DNA of 54,793 bases from Gemmatimonas sp. (GTDB lineage Bacteria; Gemmatimonadota; Gemmatimonadetes; Gemmatimonadales; Gemmatimonadaceae), in NCBI GenBank assembly GCA_011390935.1, contig JAABRL010000021.1, positions 1-54,793 of the forward strand. Direction: 5' to 3'. Shown in pieces: positions 43,267 through 51,565 of the stretch. The position numbers and the translations under genes are program-made. Position 1 is the first letter of the stretch; each line of letters begins with the position of its first letter. Under the pieces are notes generated by a model that did not search any database, was not told the DNA's origin, and worked only from the letters and a program-made list of their open reading frames with translations.

Positions 43267-43428
43267 GAGGCTGTAGGATAAGTCGCCAAGCATCGCGAAG
43301 TGCTCGAATCGGTCAAGGCAAAGTGCTTCATACACCATCGATCGTCGGTCCTACGCGATTTCTGGAGCTCGATTTCACCGCGCGGTCGGTCCGAGTGCCC
43401 GCGTCTGACTTACGCTACAGCCTCAACG
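43267..43428 (-). mobile_element. 162-bp element, copy 2, at attC site A
   Basis: Second copy, with better-kept ends: on the minus strand it starts GAGGCTGTAGCGTAAGTC and ends GACTTATCCTACAGCCTC, an 18-bp inverted repeat with two mismatches. The left flank is CGTT and the right flank is CATTGTGC, close to a CGTT duplication. The insertion point falls at the GTT of the attC R' box, the same spot as copy 1. A short coding-like stretch (EALCLDRFEHFAMLGD) is shared with copy 1 (EALCIDQLGNFAMLDD). Confidence 0.62.
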
Positions 43429-43542
43429 TGGAGCTGTGCTGCAGCGCATCCATGAAGTGCGGCCGGACGCGCGACGTGCGCCAGCGCGGCGCCTGCCTGC
43501 CGCACACCGCATCGCGCGGTCAGCAGCAGCGTTTCGTTAGGC
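43421..43542 (-). repeat. attC-like site A
   Basis: 122 bp. On the minus strand: GCCTAAC (R'', perfect consensus, 43542-43536), L'' arm GCTGCTGACCGC, a long variable terminal part, L' arm GCGCTGCAGCAC, and GTTGAGG (R', 43427-43421). The CTG-A-C extra base in L'' is as in site B. It starts 11 bp downstream of the small 2-TM gene. Confidence 0.62.
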
Positions 43543-43553
43543 TGGCGATCTAC

Positions 43554-43751
43554 TTACACACGCTTGGCGATTCGCAGATTAGCGAATGCGAGCGTGACGC
43601 ACACTGCAGCGACTCCCAGTGCCCCCCAGTCGATACGATGGGACGCGTGCCACAGCCAGAGCGCAACAACGACCGCACAGAGCGCGCCGAAAAAGCCGAA
43701 CCAACTCCCGACAGGCCATCCGGCAATCCACTTCTGTGGCGGAATCGTCAT
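43554..43751 (-). CDS. Small two-TM membrane protein, cassette gene
   Basis: 65 residues with a strong ribosome site (GGAGGAG about 2-8 nt before the ATG). Two membrane helices: VGSWFGFFGALCAVVVALWLW and WGALGVAAVCVTLAFANL. The N-terminus MTIPPQKWIAGWP is short and the C-terminus basic (RIAKRV). Bounded by attC sites D and A. No recognised family. Confidence 0.68.
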   Translation of the reverse strand: MTIPPQKWIAGWPVGSWFGFFGALCAVVVALWLWHASHRIDWGALGVAAVCVTLAFANLRIAKRV

Positions 43752-43822
43752 CTCTCCTCCGAGATCAGGTCGTGCTCAGCATAACACGAGTTCTACTGCG
43801 GGAAATCACTGCAAGGCCAGCC

Positions 43823-43848
43823 TTATGCAGCGTCCACACGCTGCATAA
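43823..43848. repeat. Perfect 11-bp inverted repeat overlapping attC site D
   Basis: TTATGCAGCGT and ACGCTGCATAA flank CCAC. One arm contains the GTTATGC/GCATAAC core of site D, so the palindrome duplicates the recombination core in inverted form. Confidence 0.7.
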
Positions 43849-43940
43849 CGCCGCATGCCGCCTGCGCATCCGACAGTCCCAAGTATCCTACCCATCGACA
43901 CTTGCGCCGCAAGAGTGCTGGCCCGAGCGCCGCGTTATGT
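43843..43940 (-). repeat. attC-like site D
   Basis: 98 bp. On the minus strand ACATAAC (43940-43934) pairs with GTTATGC (43849-43843); R arms CATAACGC match over 8 bp. The L arms (GGGCCAGC / GCAGGCGGC) pair less well than in sites A-C. A short hairpin CTTGC-GGC-GCAAG lies inside. Least certain of the four complete sites. Confidence 0.5.
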
Positions 43941-44143
43941 AGCGGATATTGCCGCATAATGCCGATCGCCGCCGAGCAGTGCCTACCCTCGCACGCGTCC
44001 CTCGAGCGGGTCGACGTCCAATGGGGTGCGGACACCGAGACCACCCTTGTTGAGGAGGTGCGTCTACAGCGTCCTCGTGGCCACGTCCCGGTATCCGAAG
44101 GGTTCCCGCTGCGCCCCACCCGCTCCCGCCGTACCTTCCCCCC

Positions 44144-45784
44144 ATGACGCACCCCGCCGCCGGTACCCGCCCCGCGCCGCACGAGCTGACCGATCTCCCC
44201 GCGCTCGTCACGGCGTACTACACGCACGAACCCAGCCCTGACGTCCCGTCTCAGCGCGTGGCCTTCGGCACCTCCGGACATCGCGGGTCGTCGATCGCGT
44301 CGTCATTCAACGAAGCGCACATCCTGGCCATCACGCAGGCCATCTGCGAATATCGCACGGCGCAGCGAATTACCGGCCCGCTCTTTCTCGGTGCCGATAC
44401 GCACGCGCTCTCCACACCGGCGCACGAAACGGCGCTGCAGGTGCTCGCGGCGAACGGCGTGGCCGTGTGCATCGCCCCCGGTGGCGACTTCGTCCCCACG
44501 CCGGCGCTGTCGCACGCCATTCTGCAGCACAACGCGGCGCACCCGCACGCGCCCGCTGACGGCATCGGCATCACGCCCTCGCACAATCCGCCCGCCGACG
44601 GGGGCTTCAAGTACAACCCGCCACACGGCGGACCCGCCGACACCAGCGCCACCAAAGCCATCGAACAGCGCGCCAACGCCATCCTTGCCAACGACCTGCG
44701 CGACGTGAGGCGCATGAGCACACGCGCCGCGCGCGCGGCCGCCACCGTGCACGACTTCCGCACCGCCTATGTGCACGATCTCGCACACGTGATCGACATG
44801 GACGTCATTCGCGAGAGCGGCATTACCGCCGCCGTGCATCCACTCGGTGGCGCCGGCGTGCACTACTGGCCGCACATCGCCGAGCACTACAAGCTGCCGC
44901 TCACGGTGCTCGACACCACCGTAGACGCAACCTTCCGCTTCATGACGCGCGACTGGGACGGCAAGGTGCGCATGGACCCATCGAGCGCGTACGCGATGGC
45001 CGGCGTACTCGAGCACGCGGCGACGTACGATGTCACGATTGCCGCCGACACCGATCATGATCGGCATGGGATCGTGGCCCGCAGCACCGGACTGCTCGCG
45101 CCCAACCACTACCTGGCCGTCTGCATCGACTACCTGCTGGCACACCGGCCGGCGTGGCGACACGACATGGCCATCGGCAAGACGGTCGTGAGCAGCTCAC
45201 TCATCGATCGTGTGGTCGCACACCATCAGCGCGCGCTCTATGAAGTGCCCGTGGGCTTCAAGTGGTTCGTGCCCGGCCTCATGGACGGATCGCTGGGCTT
45301 CGTGGGCGAAGAGAGCGCCGGCGCCACCTTCCTGCGCACCAACGGCACCGTCTTCACCACCGACAAGGACGGCATCATTGCCGGCCTGCTCGCCTGCGAG
45401 CTCACGGCGCGTACGGGACGCGATCCTGGCGAACACTACACGCGCCTTACCGACGCACTCGGCGCACCCGCGTACGCGCGCATCGATGCGCCAGCCACGC
45501 GCGCACAGAAGGCGCGCCTCGCCGCGCTCGCTCGCACCGACATCACCGCCGACACGCTCGCGGGCGACGCCATCACCGACGTGCTCACGCACGCGCCCGG
45601 CAACGACGCGGCCATTGGCGGTGTGAAAGTGTGCACCACCAACGGCTGGTTTGCAGCCCGTCCGTCCGGCACCGAAGACGTCTACAAGATCTACGCCGAA
45701 AGCTTTCGCGGCGCGGCGCACCTCGGGCAGCTGCAGGCCGAGGCGCAGACGTTGGTCGACGCGGTACTCGCAGACGCCGACTGA
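44144..45784 (+). CDS. pgm: Phosphoglucomutase (alpha-D-glucose-specific)
   Basis: 546 residues, normal length. The active-site Ser is in ITPSHNPPADGGFKYN (S146). The metal loop is DTDHDRHG (D302, D304, D306), sugar-binding residues occur in GEESAGATF, and the phosphate-binding loop is RPSGTEDVYKIYAES. It interconverts glucose-1-P and glucose-6-P, linking glycogen or galactose metabolism to glycolysis. It is divergent from the cassette cluster. Confidence 0.96.
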   Translation: MTHPAAGTRPAPHELTDLPALVTAYYTHEPSPDVPSQRVAFGTSGHRGSSIASSFNEAHILAITQAICEYRTAQRITGPLFLGADTHALSTPAHETALQVLAANGVAVCIAPGGDFVPTPALSHAILQHNAAHPHAPADGIGITPSHNPPADGGFKYNPPHGGPADTSATKAIEQRANAILANDLRDVRRMSTRAARAAATVHDFRTAYVHDLAHVIDMDVIRESGITAAVHPLGGAGVHYWPHIAEHYKLPLTVLDTTVDATFRFMTRDWDGKVRMDPSSAYAMAGVLEHAATYDVTIAADTDHDRHGIVARSTGLLAPNHYLAVCIDYLLAHRPAWRHDMAIGKTVVSSSLIDRVVAHHQRALYEVPVGFKWFVPGLMDGSLGFVGEESAGATFLRTNGTVFTTDKDGIIAGLLACELTARTGRDPGEHYTRLTDALGAPAYARIDAPATRAQKARLAALARTDITADTLAGDAITDVLTHAPGNDAAIGGVKVCTTNGWFAARPSGTEDVYKIYAESFRGAAHLGQLQAEAQTLVDAVLADAD

Positions 45785-45945
45785 GCGGGAAGCGCCGGAG
45801 CGCCGCGCTGAATCATCACCTCGTGTAGCGGGTAGCACCGAATGCGTGAACGAAATATGGGGGTGCAGCGCTCGCTGATGAACGCTCACCCGGTCGGAGC
45901 CCCGGGCATCGTACTGGCGCTCCTGTCTCTCGTACGGAGCCACCG

Positions 45946-46491
45946 GTGAACGAGACTGCACGATCCGAATCCCGACCATCCGCGCCGCCGAAATCATCGG
46001 CGCCGGTTCTCGTCCCGCTCGTGTACGTCGGTGTGCTGGGACTGGTCGTGCTGGCCGGCGTCGTCTGGCTGCTGTTCACGCTGCAGGCACGTGACCGGCA
46101 GCTCGTGCGCACCGAACATGCCCTGCAGCTTCAGACGCTCGCCACCTACACGGGGGCCGCGGCCGTGCTGGCCGAGCGCGGAAGCCACACCGAGGCACGC
46201 GAGCTCATGACGCTGGTGTTTGACGACATTCAGCGTCGCGGACTCGCGGAGGGCGGCTCATCGCTGCCCGCCAATCAGGCATCGGTGCTCGCGACGCGCG
46301 ACACCGTGATGCTGTCGCTGGATCGTGGGCACAGCCGCATTGCCGCACTGCTCACCGAGCAGTTCTTCCAGTTGCAGGCGCCGGCGACGACGCCGCTCAA
46401 CGCGCCCGCCCTGATCGACGCACTCACCGCCGGCAGAGGTCGCACACTCCCGGCAGCCGCAGTGCCGCCAAGCCCGTCCTCCGCGCCCTGA
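45946..46491 (+). CDS. Single-TM hypothetical protein
   Basis: 181 residues from a GTG with CGGAG 7 nt upstream. A cytoplasmic Pro/Ser-rich N-terminus is followed by one helix (VLVPLVYVGVLGLVVLAGVV). A helical segment (QARDRQLVRTEHALQLQTLA) and an Ala/Pro-rich C-terminus follow. It precedes the universal stress protein by 47 nt and may be cotranscribed with it. No family recognised. Confidence 0.65.
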   Translation: MNETARSESRPSAPPKSSAPVLVPLVYVGVLGLVVLAGVVWLLFTLQARDRQLVRTEHALQLQTLATYTGAAAVLAERGSHTEARELMTLVFDDIQRRGLAEGGSSLPANQASVLATRDTVMLSLDRGHSRIAALLTEQFFQLQAPATTPLNAPALIDALTAGRGRTLPAAAVPPSPSSAP

Positions 46492-46538
46492 CGCACCGGC
46501 GTCACTCGTTGCAGCCCAATCCCACCACTCCCGGACCT

Positions 46539-47441
46539 ATGCCCGCTCCCCGCCGTCTGATCGCCGCGACCGACTTCAGCGAGGCCGCCGGCCACGCGGT
46601 CGATCGCGCGTACGAGCTCGCGTCCACACATCACAGCGAACTCATGCTCGCGCACGGACTCGGGCTCGACGGCCTGACGCTGCTGCAGGGCTTGCTCGGC
46701 CCGCGTCTGCCGGAGGTTGCGGAGTCACTGCACGGCGCCGCAATGAGCCGACTGGAGCAGTTGGCCGCGGAGCCCGGCCGGCCAGCGGGTGTGTCCGCCG
46801 AGTTCGCGGTGGATGTGGGCTCGGCGAGTCGATTCGTGGATCGCCTGGTGCGAGCACAGCACGCGGACCTGCTGCTCGTCGGGGCTCGCAATGGCGACCT
46901 CCTGCATCGCGTGCTCATGGGGTCCACTGCCTCGCGCCTGCACCGCACGAGCCCGTGTCCCGTGCTCTCCGTGAAGCAGCCGGTCACGGGACCGTACCGA
47001 CGCGTGCTGATTGGTGTGGGCGAGGGGGCGGACGCCGAGCGCCATGTGCGGATTGCGCGGGCGATGGTCCCGAATGCCGAACTGATCCTGCTGCACGCCC
47101 TCACCGCGCCTCAGGACAACACGCTGCGCGAAGCGGGCGTCACCGACGAGATGCTGGGCGCGTTTCGCGATTCGCAGATCAGCGAGGCCGAGCAACGGCT
47201 TCACGACTTCACCCGTCGTCTCGGTCTGCCGGAGACTGGCACGCGAAGGGTCGTGGTGATCGGTGACGCGGCGCGCGCCCTTCTCGACTACGAGACCGCC
47301 GGTGAATGCGATCTGCTCGTGGTGGGTCGGATCGATCGCAACACCGAGGAGTCACTGCCGGTGGGCAGCGCCACACGACAGGTGCTGGCGGGCTCAACCG
47401 CCGATGTGCTCGTGATCGCGGACGCGGCGACCGAGAGCTGA
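46539..47441 (+). CDS. Tandem universal stress protein (two UspA domains)
   Basis: 300 residues from the ATG at 46539. Domain 1: RRLIAATDFSEAAGHAVDRA ... DLLLVGARNGDLLHRVLMGS, TASRLHRTSPCPVLSVK. The ATP-binding GxxG...GS pattern is recognisable. Domain 2: YRRVLIGVGEGADAERHVRI ... CDLLVVGRIDRNTEESLPVG, SATRQVLAGSTADVLVIAD, where the loop is less canonical. Cytoplasmic; likely a stress or energy-status responder. Confidence 0.88.
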   Translation: MPAPRRLIAATDFSEAAGHAVDRAYELASTHHSELMLAHGLGLDGLTLLQGLLGPRLPEVAESLHGAAMSRLEQLAAEPGRPAGVSAEFAVDVGSASRFVDRLVRAQHADLLLVGARNGDLLHRVLMGSTASRLHRTSPCPVLSVKQPVTGPYRRVLIGVGEGADAERHVRIARAMVPNAELILLHALTAPQDNTLREAGVTDEMLGAFRDSQISEAEQRLHDFTRRLGLPETGTRRVVVIGDAARALLDYETAGECDLLVVGRIDRNTEESLPVGSATRQVLAGSTADVLVIADAATES

Positions 47442-47492
47442 CCCGCAGCACGGAAGTCGGCGTTACGATCGCATGCTGCAATGAGGGCGCGG

Positions 47493-48008
47493 CTAGAGTT
47501 CGAGCACCCACGTCTGTCCCAGTTGTCCGGCGTCGAACAGCGCGTGCGGAGCCTCCGACTCCAGCGTGAACCCCTCGGCCTCGTAGATGCGCCGCGCCGA
47601 CACCAGCACGCTGTTCGTCCAGAGCACCATGCGCTGATAACCGACCGCGCGCGCTTCGTCGAGACAGGCGCGCACGAGCTGGCGTCCCACGCCGAGTCCA
47701 CGGGCGGAGGGCTCCACGTACAGCATGCGCAACCGCGCCAGTTCATCGGTCTCGCGCACAAGAAACACAGAGCCCACGACAGCGCCCGCCCGGTCTGCCA
47801 CCCAGCAGCGTTCACGACCCGGCACGAACTCGCGCACGAAGCGCCCGACCACATCGGCGGCGAGCCCTTCGAAGCGCTGATCCCAGCCGTACTCCGCGTG
47901 ATAGAGCACGGCATGGCGATGCACGATCCACCCGAGATCGCCCGGACGCGGATCGCGCAGCACGATCTCGGACGTTGCCGCATGCGGTCGCATCTCGGGC
48001 GTCGTCAT
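47493..48008 (-). CDS. GNAT family N-acetyltransferase
   Basis: 171 residues. The acetyl-CoA loop is in YVEPSARGLGVGRQLVRACL (Q/RxxGxG/A motif as RGLGVG); the preceding strand is LARLRMLYVEP, and the C-terminal part reads LWTNSVLVSARRIYEAEGF. The ATG overlaps the creatininase-family stop by 4 nt, so both are translated together. The substrate is unknown, perhaps an amine released by the upstream hydrolase (inference). Confidence 0.9.
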   Translation of the reverse strand: MTTPEMRPHAATSEIVLRDPRPGDLGWIVHRHAVLYHAEYGWDQRFEGLAADVVGRFVREFVPGRERCWVADRAGAVVGSVFLVRETDELARLRMLYVEPSARGLGVGRQLVRACLDEARAVGYQRMVLWTNSVLVSARRIYEAEGFTLESEAPHALFDAGQLGQTWVLEL

Positions 48009-48784
48009 TCGTACAACCGCTCCGGATCAGCCGTGGTCAGCTCCACGCACAGGGCGGCGATCTTCTCGACCGCCTCGGCCACAAATGTCGCGCCACGCGC
48101 CGCCGTCGCCGCACGCGGATTGCCCACACCCGTGTCGGCCGTGACCTGTGTCCAACGACGCGGCAACCACGCCCACCCTTCGCGCACCCCGGCGAACACG
48201 CTCGCTTTTGCGGCACCGTCGCCCCACGTGTCGCGCGGCGCCACCAACTCCGGTGCCACATGCAGCACGGCTGCCGTTTCGAGCTCGCCCGCATGATCAC
48301 CAGGCGCGGTGAACACGGAGCCATCGGCCACCTGCCACCAGTTCACGATCACCAGCAGCACCCCTGTTTCGGGTTGCAGCTCACGCACCAGTGCACGCAG
48401 TTCGTTGCCGCCGTGCGCGTTGAGCAAGACCACCACGCGCACGCCATGCGGCTCGACACTGCGCACCACATCACGCAGCAACGCCAGCTGCGTGCTCGGC
48501 ATGATGTTGATGGTCATCGGAAGATCGAGCTGGGTGGTGTTCACCCCGAACGGCACGGCCGGCAAGGCGAGCACGTGCACATCGCGCTCGGCGCACCGCG
48601 CAGCCACGCGGTCCGCCACCGTCTCGCCAAGCAGCGTATCGGTGCCGTAGGGTAAGTGCGTGTTGTGGGGTTCGGTTGCGCCCCATGGTAGCAGCACGAC
48701 CGGCCACGCGTGGCGCTTGACGTCAGGCCAGGTCATCTCGGCGAGGGTTCGGCGATGCCGAGCATCGTTCGGGGCACAAGTCAT
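48005..48784 (-). CDS. Creatininase-family amidohydrolase
   Basis: 259 residues. Metal-site motifs of the creatininase fold: LLPWGATEPHNTHLPYGTDT (Glu, His, Asp ligands), VVLLNAHGGNEL and GDHAGELETAAVLHVAP. Family members open cyclic amides or act in formamide deformylation; the reaction here is not predictable. First gene of a two-gene operon with the GNAT enzyme. Confidence 0.9.
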   Translation of the reverse strand: MTCAPNDARHRRTLAEMTWPDVKRHAWPVVLLPWGATEPHNTHLPYGTDTLLGETVADRVAARCAERDVHVLALPAVPFGVNTTQLDLPMTINIMPSTQLALLRDVVRSVEPHGVRVVVLLNAHGGNELRALVRELQPETGVLLVIVNWWQVADGSVFTAPGDHAGELETAAVLHVAPELVAPRDTWGDGAAKASVFAGVREGWAWLPRRWTQVTADTGVGNPRAATAARGATFVAEAVEKIAALCVELTTADPERLYE

Positions 48785-48883
48785 GCAACACGCTGCATCG
48801 TGCCCGCGTTGGCGTCAATCGTGGACACTCGCCCCCCGTCCTGTGTACAGGCGCAGCAGACGCGCTCCCGCTGTTGCCGTGCC

Positions 48884-49417
48884 TCACCCCGCTATGCGTG
48901 TCGTGTGCCACATCTCACGCAGCAGCTCGTAGTGCACGGTCACCGCGCCATGGTCGCAACCCACGGTGCGTGCGACCCTTGCCCCCAGCTTCTCCACCGC
49001 GCGCCGCGAGCGCAGGTTCTGCTCCCCCACGTGGAACCAGATCACATCCGCGAAAGTGAACGCGTGATCCAGCATGAGCAGCTTGAGTTCGTCATTGGTG
49101 CCGTCCCCCCAGTGCGCACACGCCAGAAATGTGAACCCCACTGCGATACTGCGCTCCGCCGGCGCCCATTCGTAGTACCGTGACGCCCCAATGAGCGCCC
49201 CCGAGTCGCGCCGCTCCACCACCAACCCGCCGCCACTCGCCAACGCACCGTCGGCGAAGCGCTGAAACACCGCGCGCTGCCACCGCGTGGATTCCGGATG
49301 CATCGCCCAGATCGCCGGATCCGACGCGACGGCATACAACGGCTCTACATCGTGCGCCGTCATCGGCCGCACCAGAATCATCTCGCCCACCAGCGTCGGC
49401 TGCAGTGTTGTGCTCAT
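48884..49417 (-). CDS. GNAT family acetyltransferase (RimJ/RimL-like)
   Basis: 177 residues from the ATG at 49417. The N-terminus GEMILVRPMTAHDVEPLYAV, GALIGASRYYEWAPAERSIA and VIWFHVGEQNLRSRRAVEKL with GARV match RimJ/RimL-type GNATs, where the N(x)RS(x)RA(x)EKLG helix is characteristic. It is separate from the GNAT at 47.5-48.0 kb and not closely similar. Substrate unknown. Confidence 0.88.
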   Translation of the reverse strand: MSTTLQPTLVGEMILVRPMTAHDVEPLYAVASDPAIWAMHPESTRWQRAVFQRFADGALASGGGLVVERRDSGALIGASRYYEWAPAERSIAVGFTFLACAHWGDGTNDELKLLMLDHAFTFADVIWFHVGEQNLRSRRAVEKLGARVARTVGCDHGAVTVHYELLREMWHTTRIAG

Positions 49418-49479
49418 GTCCCGTGCTCGAGTCGCGTTGCCTTCGCTCCCCTTGATCTCTTCTTCCCTGCGTCTCCCAC

Positions 49480-51174
49480 TCAGTTGCGGTTCCCGTTCCA
49501 CCCCGTCCACCCAGCCCCGCGCACCACACGCCCGGGCGTCGCGCCCGTGTGCACCCCATCGCGCACCACCGCCACGCCATTCACGAACACATGCCGCATT
49601 CCCTCGGCGAGCTGATGCGGCTCCTCAAACGTGGACTTGTCCGCCACCGTGGCCGGATCGAACACCACCACATCGGCGTGAAAGCCGGCGCTGAGCGAAC
49701 CGCGTCGGCGCAGCCCGAGATGCTCTGCGGGCATGGTCGCCAGCTTTCGCACCGCCTCCTGCAACGTGATGAGCTGTTCATCCCGCACATACCGCCCGAG
49801 CACGCGCGCGAAGTTGCCGTAGGCACGCGGATGCGTGTTGCTCTTGAGAAACACCCCTTCCGGTGCAAGCGCGCCCCCGTCACTGCCAAAGCTCATGTAC
49901 GGCAGCTGCAACTGCCGGCGCACGTTGTCCTCGTTCATGAGGAAGTACACGGTGCCCACGCGAGAACCATCGCGGATCACCAACTCGATTGCCGTCTCCT
50001 CGGGTGACCAGCCGTACTCCGCCGACACGGCCTTGAGCGTCTTCCCCGTGTGCCGCTTGAGCGAATCGGCCTTGAAGCCCACCAGGATCACACGCTCGGG
50101 ATCGCCTGCGAGCAGCATCAGATTCTCCCACGCATTCGTGGGGGTGCGCATTTCATTGATCACCTTGCGCCGCACCGCCGGGTCGCGCAGTCGCGCCGCC
50201 CACGCCTCGTAACCACCCTCCTGCACCCACGGGGGCATCGCCGCATCGAGCCCCGTCGCGCCCGCCGTGTAGGTGTACATGTCGGTGGTGATGCGCACGC
50301 CGTCGGCCCGCGCGCGTTCGATGCGCGCGATCACGCTGTCGAGCTTGTCCCAGTTGGCGGAGCCGGCCTGCTTGAGATGATAGATCTCGGCCGGTGCGCC
50401 GCTCTCCCGCGCGATGCGAATGAGCTCGTCCACCGACTCGAGCAGCTGATTCGCCTCGCTGCGCAGGTGGCTGATGTACATGCCGCCGAAGGGCGCCGCC
50501 GCCTGCATCAACGCAATCAACTCATCCGTCTGGGCGTAGAACGCGGGCGCGTAGATCAGGCTCGACCCCACACCGAGCGCACCCTCGCGCATGGCCGCGC
50601 GCACGAGCTCCTGCATGCGCGACAGCTCCTCCGCTGTGGGCGCACGATTGTCGTAGCCGAGTTCGTGAATGCGCACGGTCGTCGCGCCCACGAACGACGC
50701 CACGTTCACGCTCACGCCGTTGTCCACCATGTGCTCGAGGTACTCGCCCAGCGTCGTCCACGGCACCTCAAAGCGGATGTCTCCCTGCTCCGCGAGCATC
50801 TCGACGCGCATCGTGTCGGAGATGGGGCCCATCGACGTGCCCTCGCCAAACACTTCGAGCGTCACGCCCTGCATCACGTCGGACAGACCACGACCGTCGT
50901 GCAGCAGACTCTCCGTGCCCCACGACAGCATGTTGATGAAGCCGGGGGCGACGGCCAGTCCCGACACATCGAGTTCCACGGCGCCGCGTGTCCGCCCCAC
51001 GTCGCCCACGGCCACGAGTGAGTCTCCCGTGATCGCCACGTCGCCAACGTATGGCGCACTGCCCGAGCCGTCGTAAATGGTGCCGCCTCGCAGCACGAGG
51101 TCGGCGGCCGGGGCGGTCACGCAGGAGGTGAGCAACACGAACGCGAGAGTACTCGGGACGGACGCAGCGCGCAT
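49480..51174 (-). CDS. N-acyl-D-amino-acid deacylase-like lipoprotein
   Basis: 564 residues from the ATG at 51174. The lipoprotein signal is STLAFVLLTSC. The composite domain begins DLVLRGGTIYDGSGSAPYVG and the barrel starts VAPGFINMLSWGTESLLHDG, where standard D-aminoacylases have GFIDxHxH. Later motifs are conserved: MREGALGVGSSLIYAPAF, YISHLRSEANQLLESV, AEIYHLKQAG, and MSFGSDGGALAPEG. The metal site therefore looks altered but not destroyed. It probably acts in the periplasm. Confidence 0.85.
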   Translation of the reverse strand: MRAASVPSTLAFVLLTSCVTAPAADLVLRGGTIYDGSGSAPYVGDVAITGDSLVAVGDVGRTRGAVELDVSGLAVAPGFINMLSWGTESLLHDGRGLSDVMQGVTLEVFGEGTSMGPISDTMRVEMLAEQGDIRFEVPWTTLGEYLEHMVDNGVSVNVASFVGATTVRIHELGYDNRAPTAEELSRMQELVRAAMREGALGVGSSLIYAPAFYAQTDELIALMQAAAPFGGMYISHLRSEANQLLESVDELIRIARESGAPAEIYHLKQAGSANWDKLDSVIARIERARADGVRITTDMYTYTAGATGLDAAMPPWVQEGGYEAWAARLRDPAVRRKVINEMRTPTNAWENLMLLAGDPERVILVGFKADSLKRHTGKTLKAVSAEYGWSPEETAIELVIRDGSRVGTVYFLMNEDNVRRQLQLPYMSFGSDGGALAPEGVFLKSNTHPRAYGNFARVLGRYVRDEQLITLQEAVRKLATMPAEHLGLRRRGSLSAGFHADVVVFDPATVADKSTFEEPHQLAEGMRHVFVNGVAVVRDGVHTGATPGRVVRGAGWTGWNGNRN

Positions 51175-51259
51175 GGGACAGAGGGGCAGCGGGGGACACA
51201 GGGGACCGGGAATCGCCCCAAGTGTGCGTCGCCGAATGGCCGTCCGCCAGCGCAAGCGG

Positions 51260-51532
51260 CTACGCCAGAAACCGCCGCGCGACCTGCTCCAGCCGGTCGT
51301 CACCCGCCTGCTCCGCCTCGGCCAGCACCACTTCCACGAACGGCCGCAACACCGGCTCCCCCCAGTAGTACCCGGTGGCCCGCTCGGCCAGCTGCGTCTC
51401 GCCGATGCGCGCCGCCTCGAGTAGCGCGCGCGCCGCGGCGCGATCGTAGTCCGGATCCTCGCGTGGCGGCAAAGCATAGTTGCGCCGAGGCATCTCCCCT
51501 TCGGCGTCGTCCCGCAGGAATGCCCGTGACAT
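51260..51532 (-). CDS. Small acidic conserved hypothetical protein
   Basis: 90 residues from the ATG at 51532 with GAGG about 9 nt upstream. The sequence RRNYALPPREDPDYDRAAAR, GETQLAERATGYYWGEPVLR, VLAEAEQAGDDRLEQVARRF is helical and acidic, with no signal peptide. It resembles short proteins often found near GreA genes, but I cannot name the family. It is divergent from the DinB gene (33 bp between starts) and upstream of the deacylase gene. Confidence 0.68.
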   Translation of the reverse strand: MSRAFLRDDAEGEMPRRNYALPPREDPDYDRAAARALLEAARIGETQLAERATGYYWGEPVLRPFVEVVLAEAEQAGDDRLEQVARRFLA

Positions 51533-51565
51533 GCGGCAGGTCCTCGTGCGCTGTAGTGTTGTGGG

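Larger units (their letters stand above)
40411..43940 (-). mobile_element. Integron-type gene cassette cluster without integrase (CALIN-like)
   Basis: Four attC-like sites and one broken site occur in the same orientation. Each lies at or close downstream of a minus-strand gene. Sites B and C share L-arm sequences (TGCTG...CGGCCAC / GTGTCCGCAGCA) and a central hairpin; site A shares part of this. Cassette order in transcription: 2-TM protein; antitoxin plus broken toxin; beta-propeller lipoprotein; 4-TM protein. Stop codons of two cassettes lie within R'' boxes, a common cassette arrangement. No intI gene is in the window. The call rests on visual pairing of arms, not on a covariance-model search. 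Confidence 0.65.
43752..44143. other. Intergenic region with attC site D and pgm upstream sequence
   Basis: 392 bp between the divergent 2-TM gene and pgm. It holds attC site D, a perfect inverted repeat next to it, and a third GCATAAC box at 43779-43785. The part from 43941 to 44143 has no convincing gene and no attI-like or integrase sequence that I can recognise. Confidence 0.55.

Noticed and set aside
43210..43338. N-terminal extension of the antitoxin (MVYEALCLDR...)
   Set aside because: Encoded within the 162-bp element and absent from the antitoxin family; the internal ATG at 43209 is preferred.
43941..44143. attI site or integrase start upstream of the cassettes
   Set aside because: No tyrosine recombinase motifs in any frame, and pgm occupies the next position.
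44303..45163. 286-codon minus-strand frame opposite pgm
   Set aside because: Gly/Val/Arg-rich shadow; the pgm active-site motifs lie on the plus strand.
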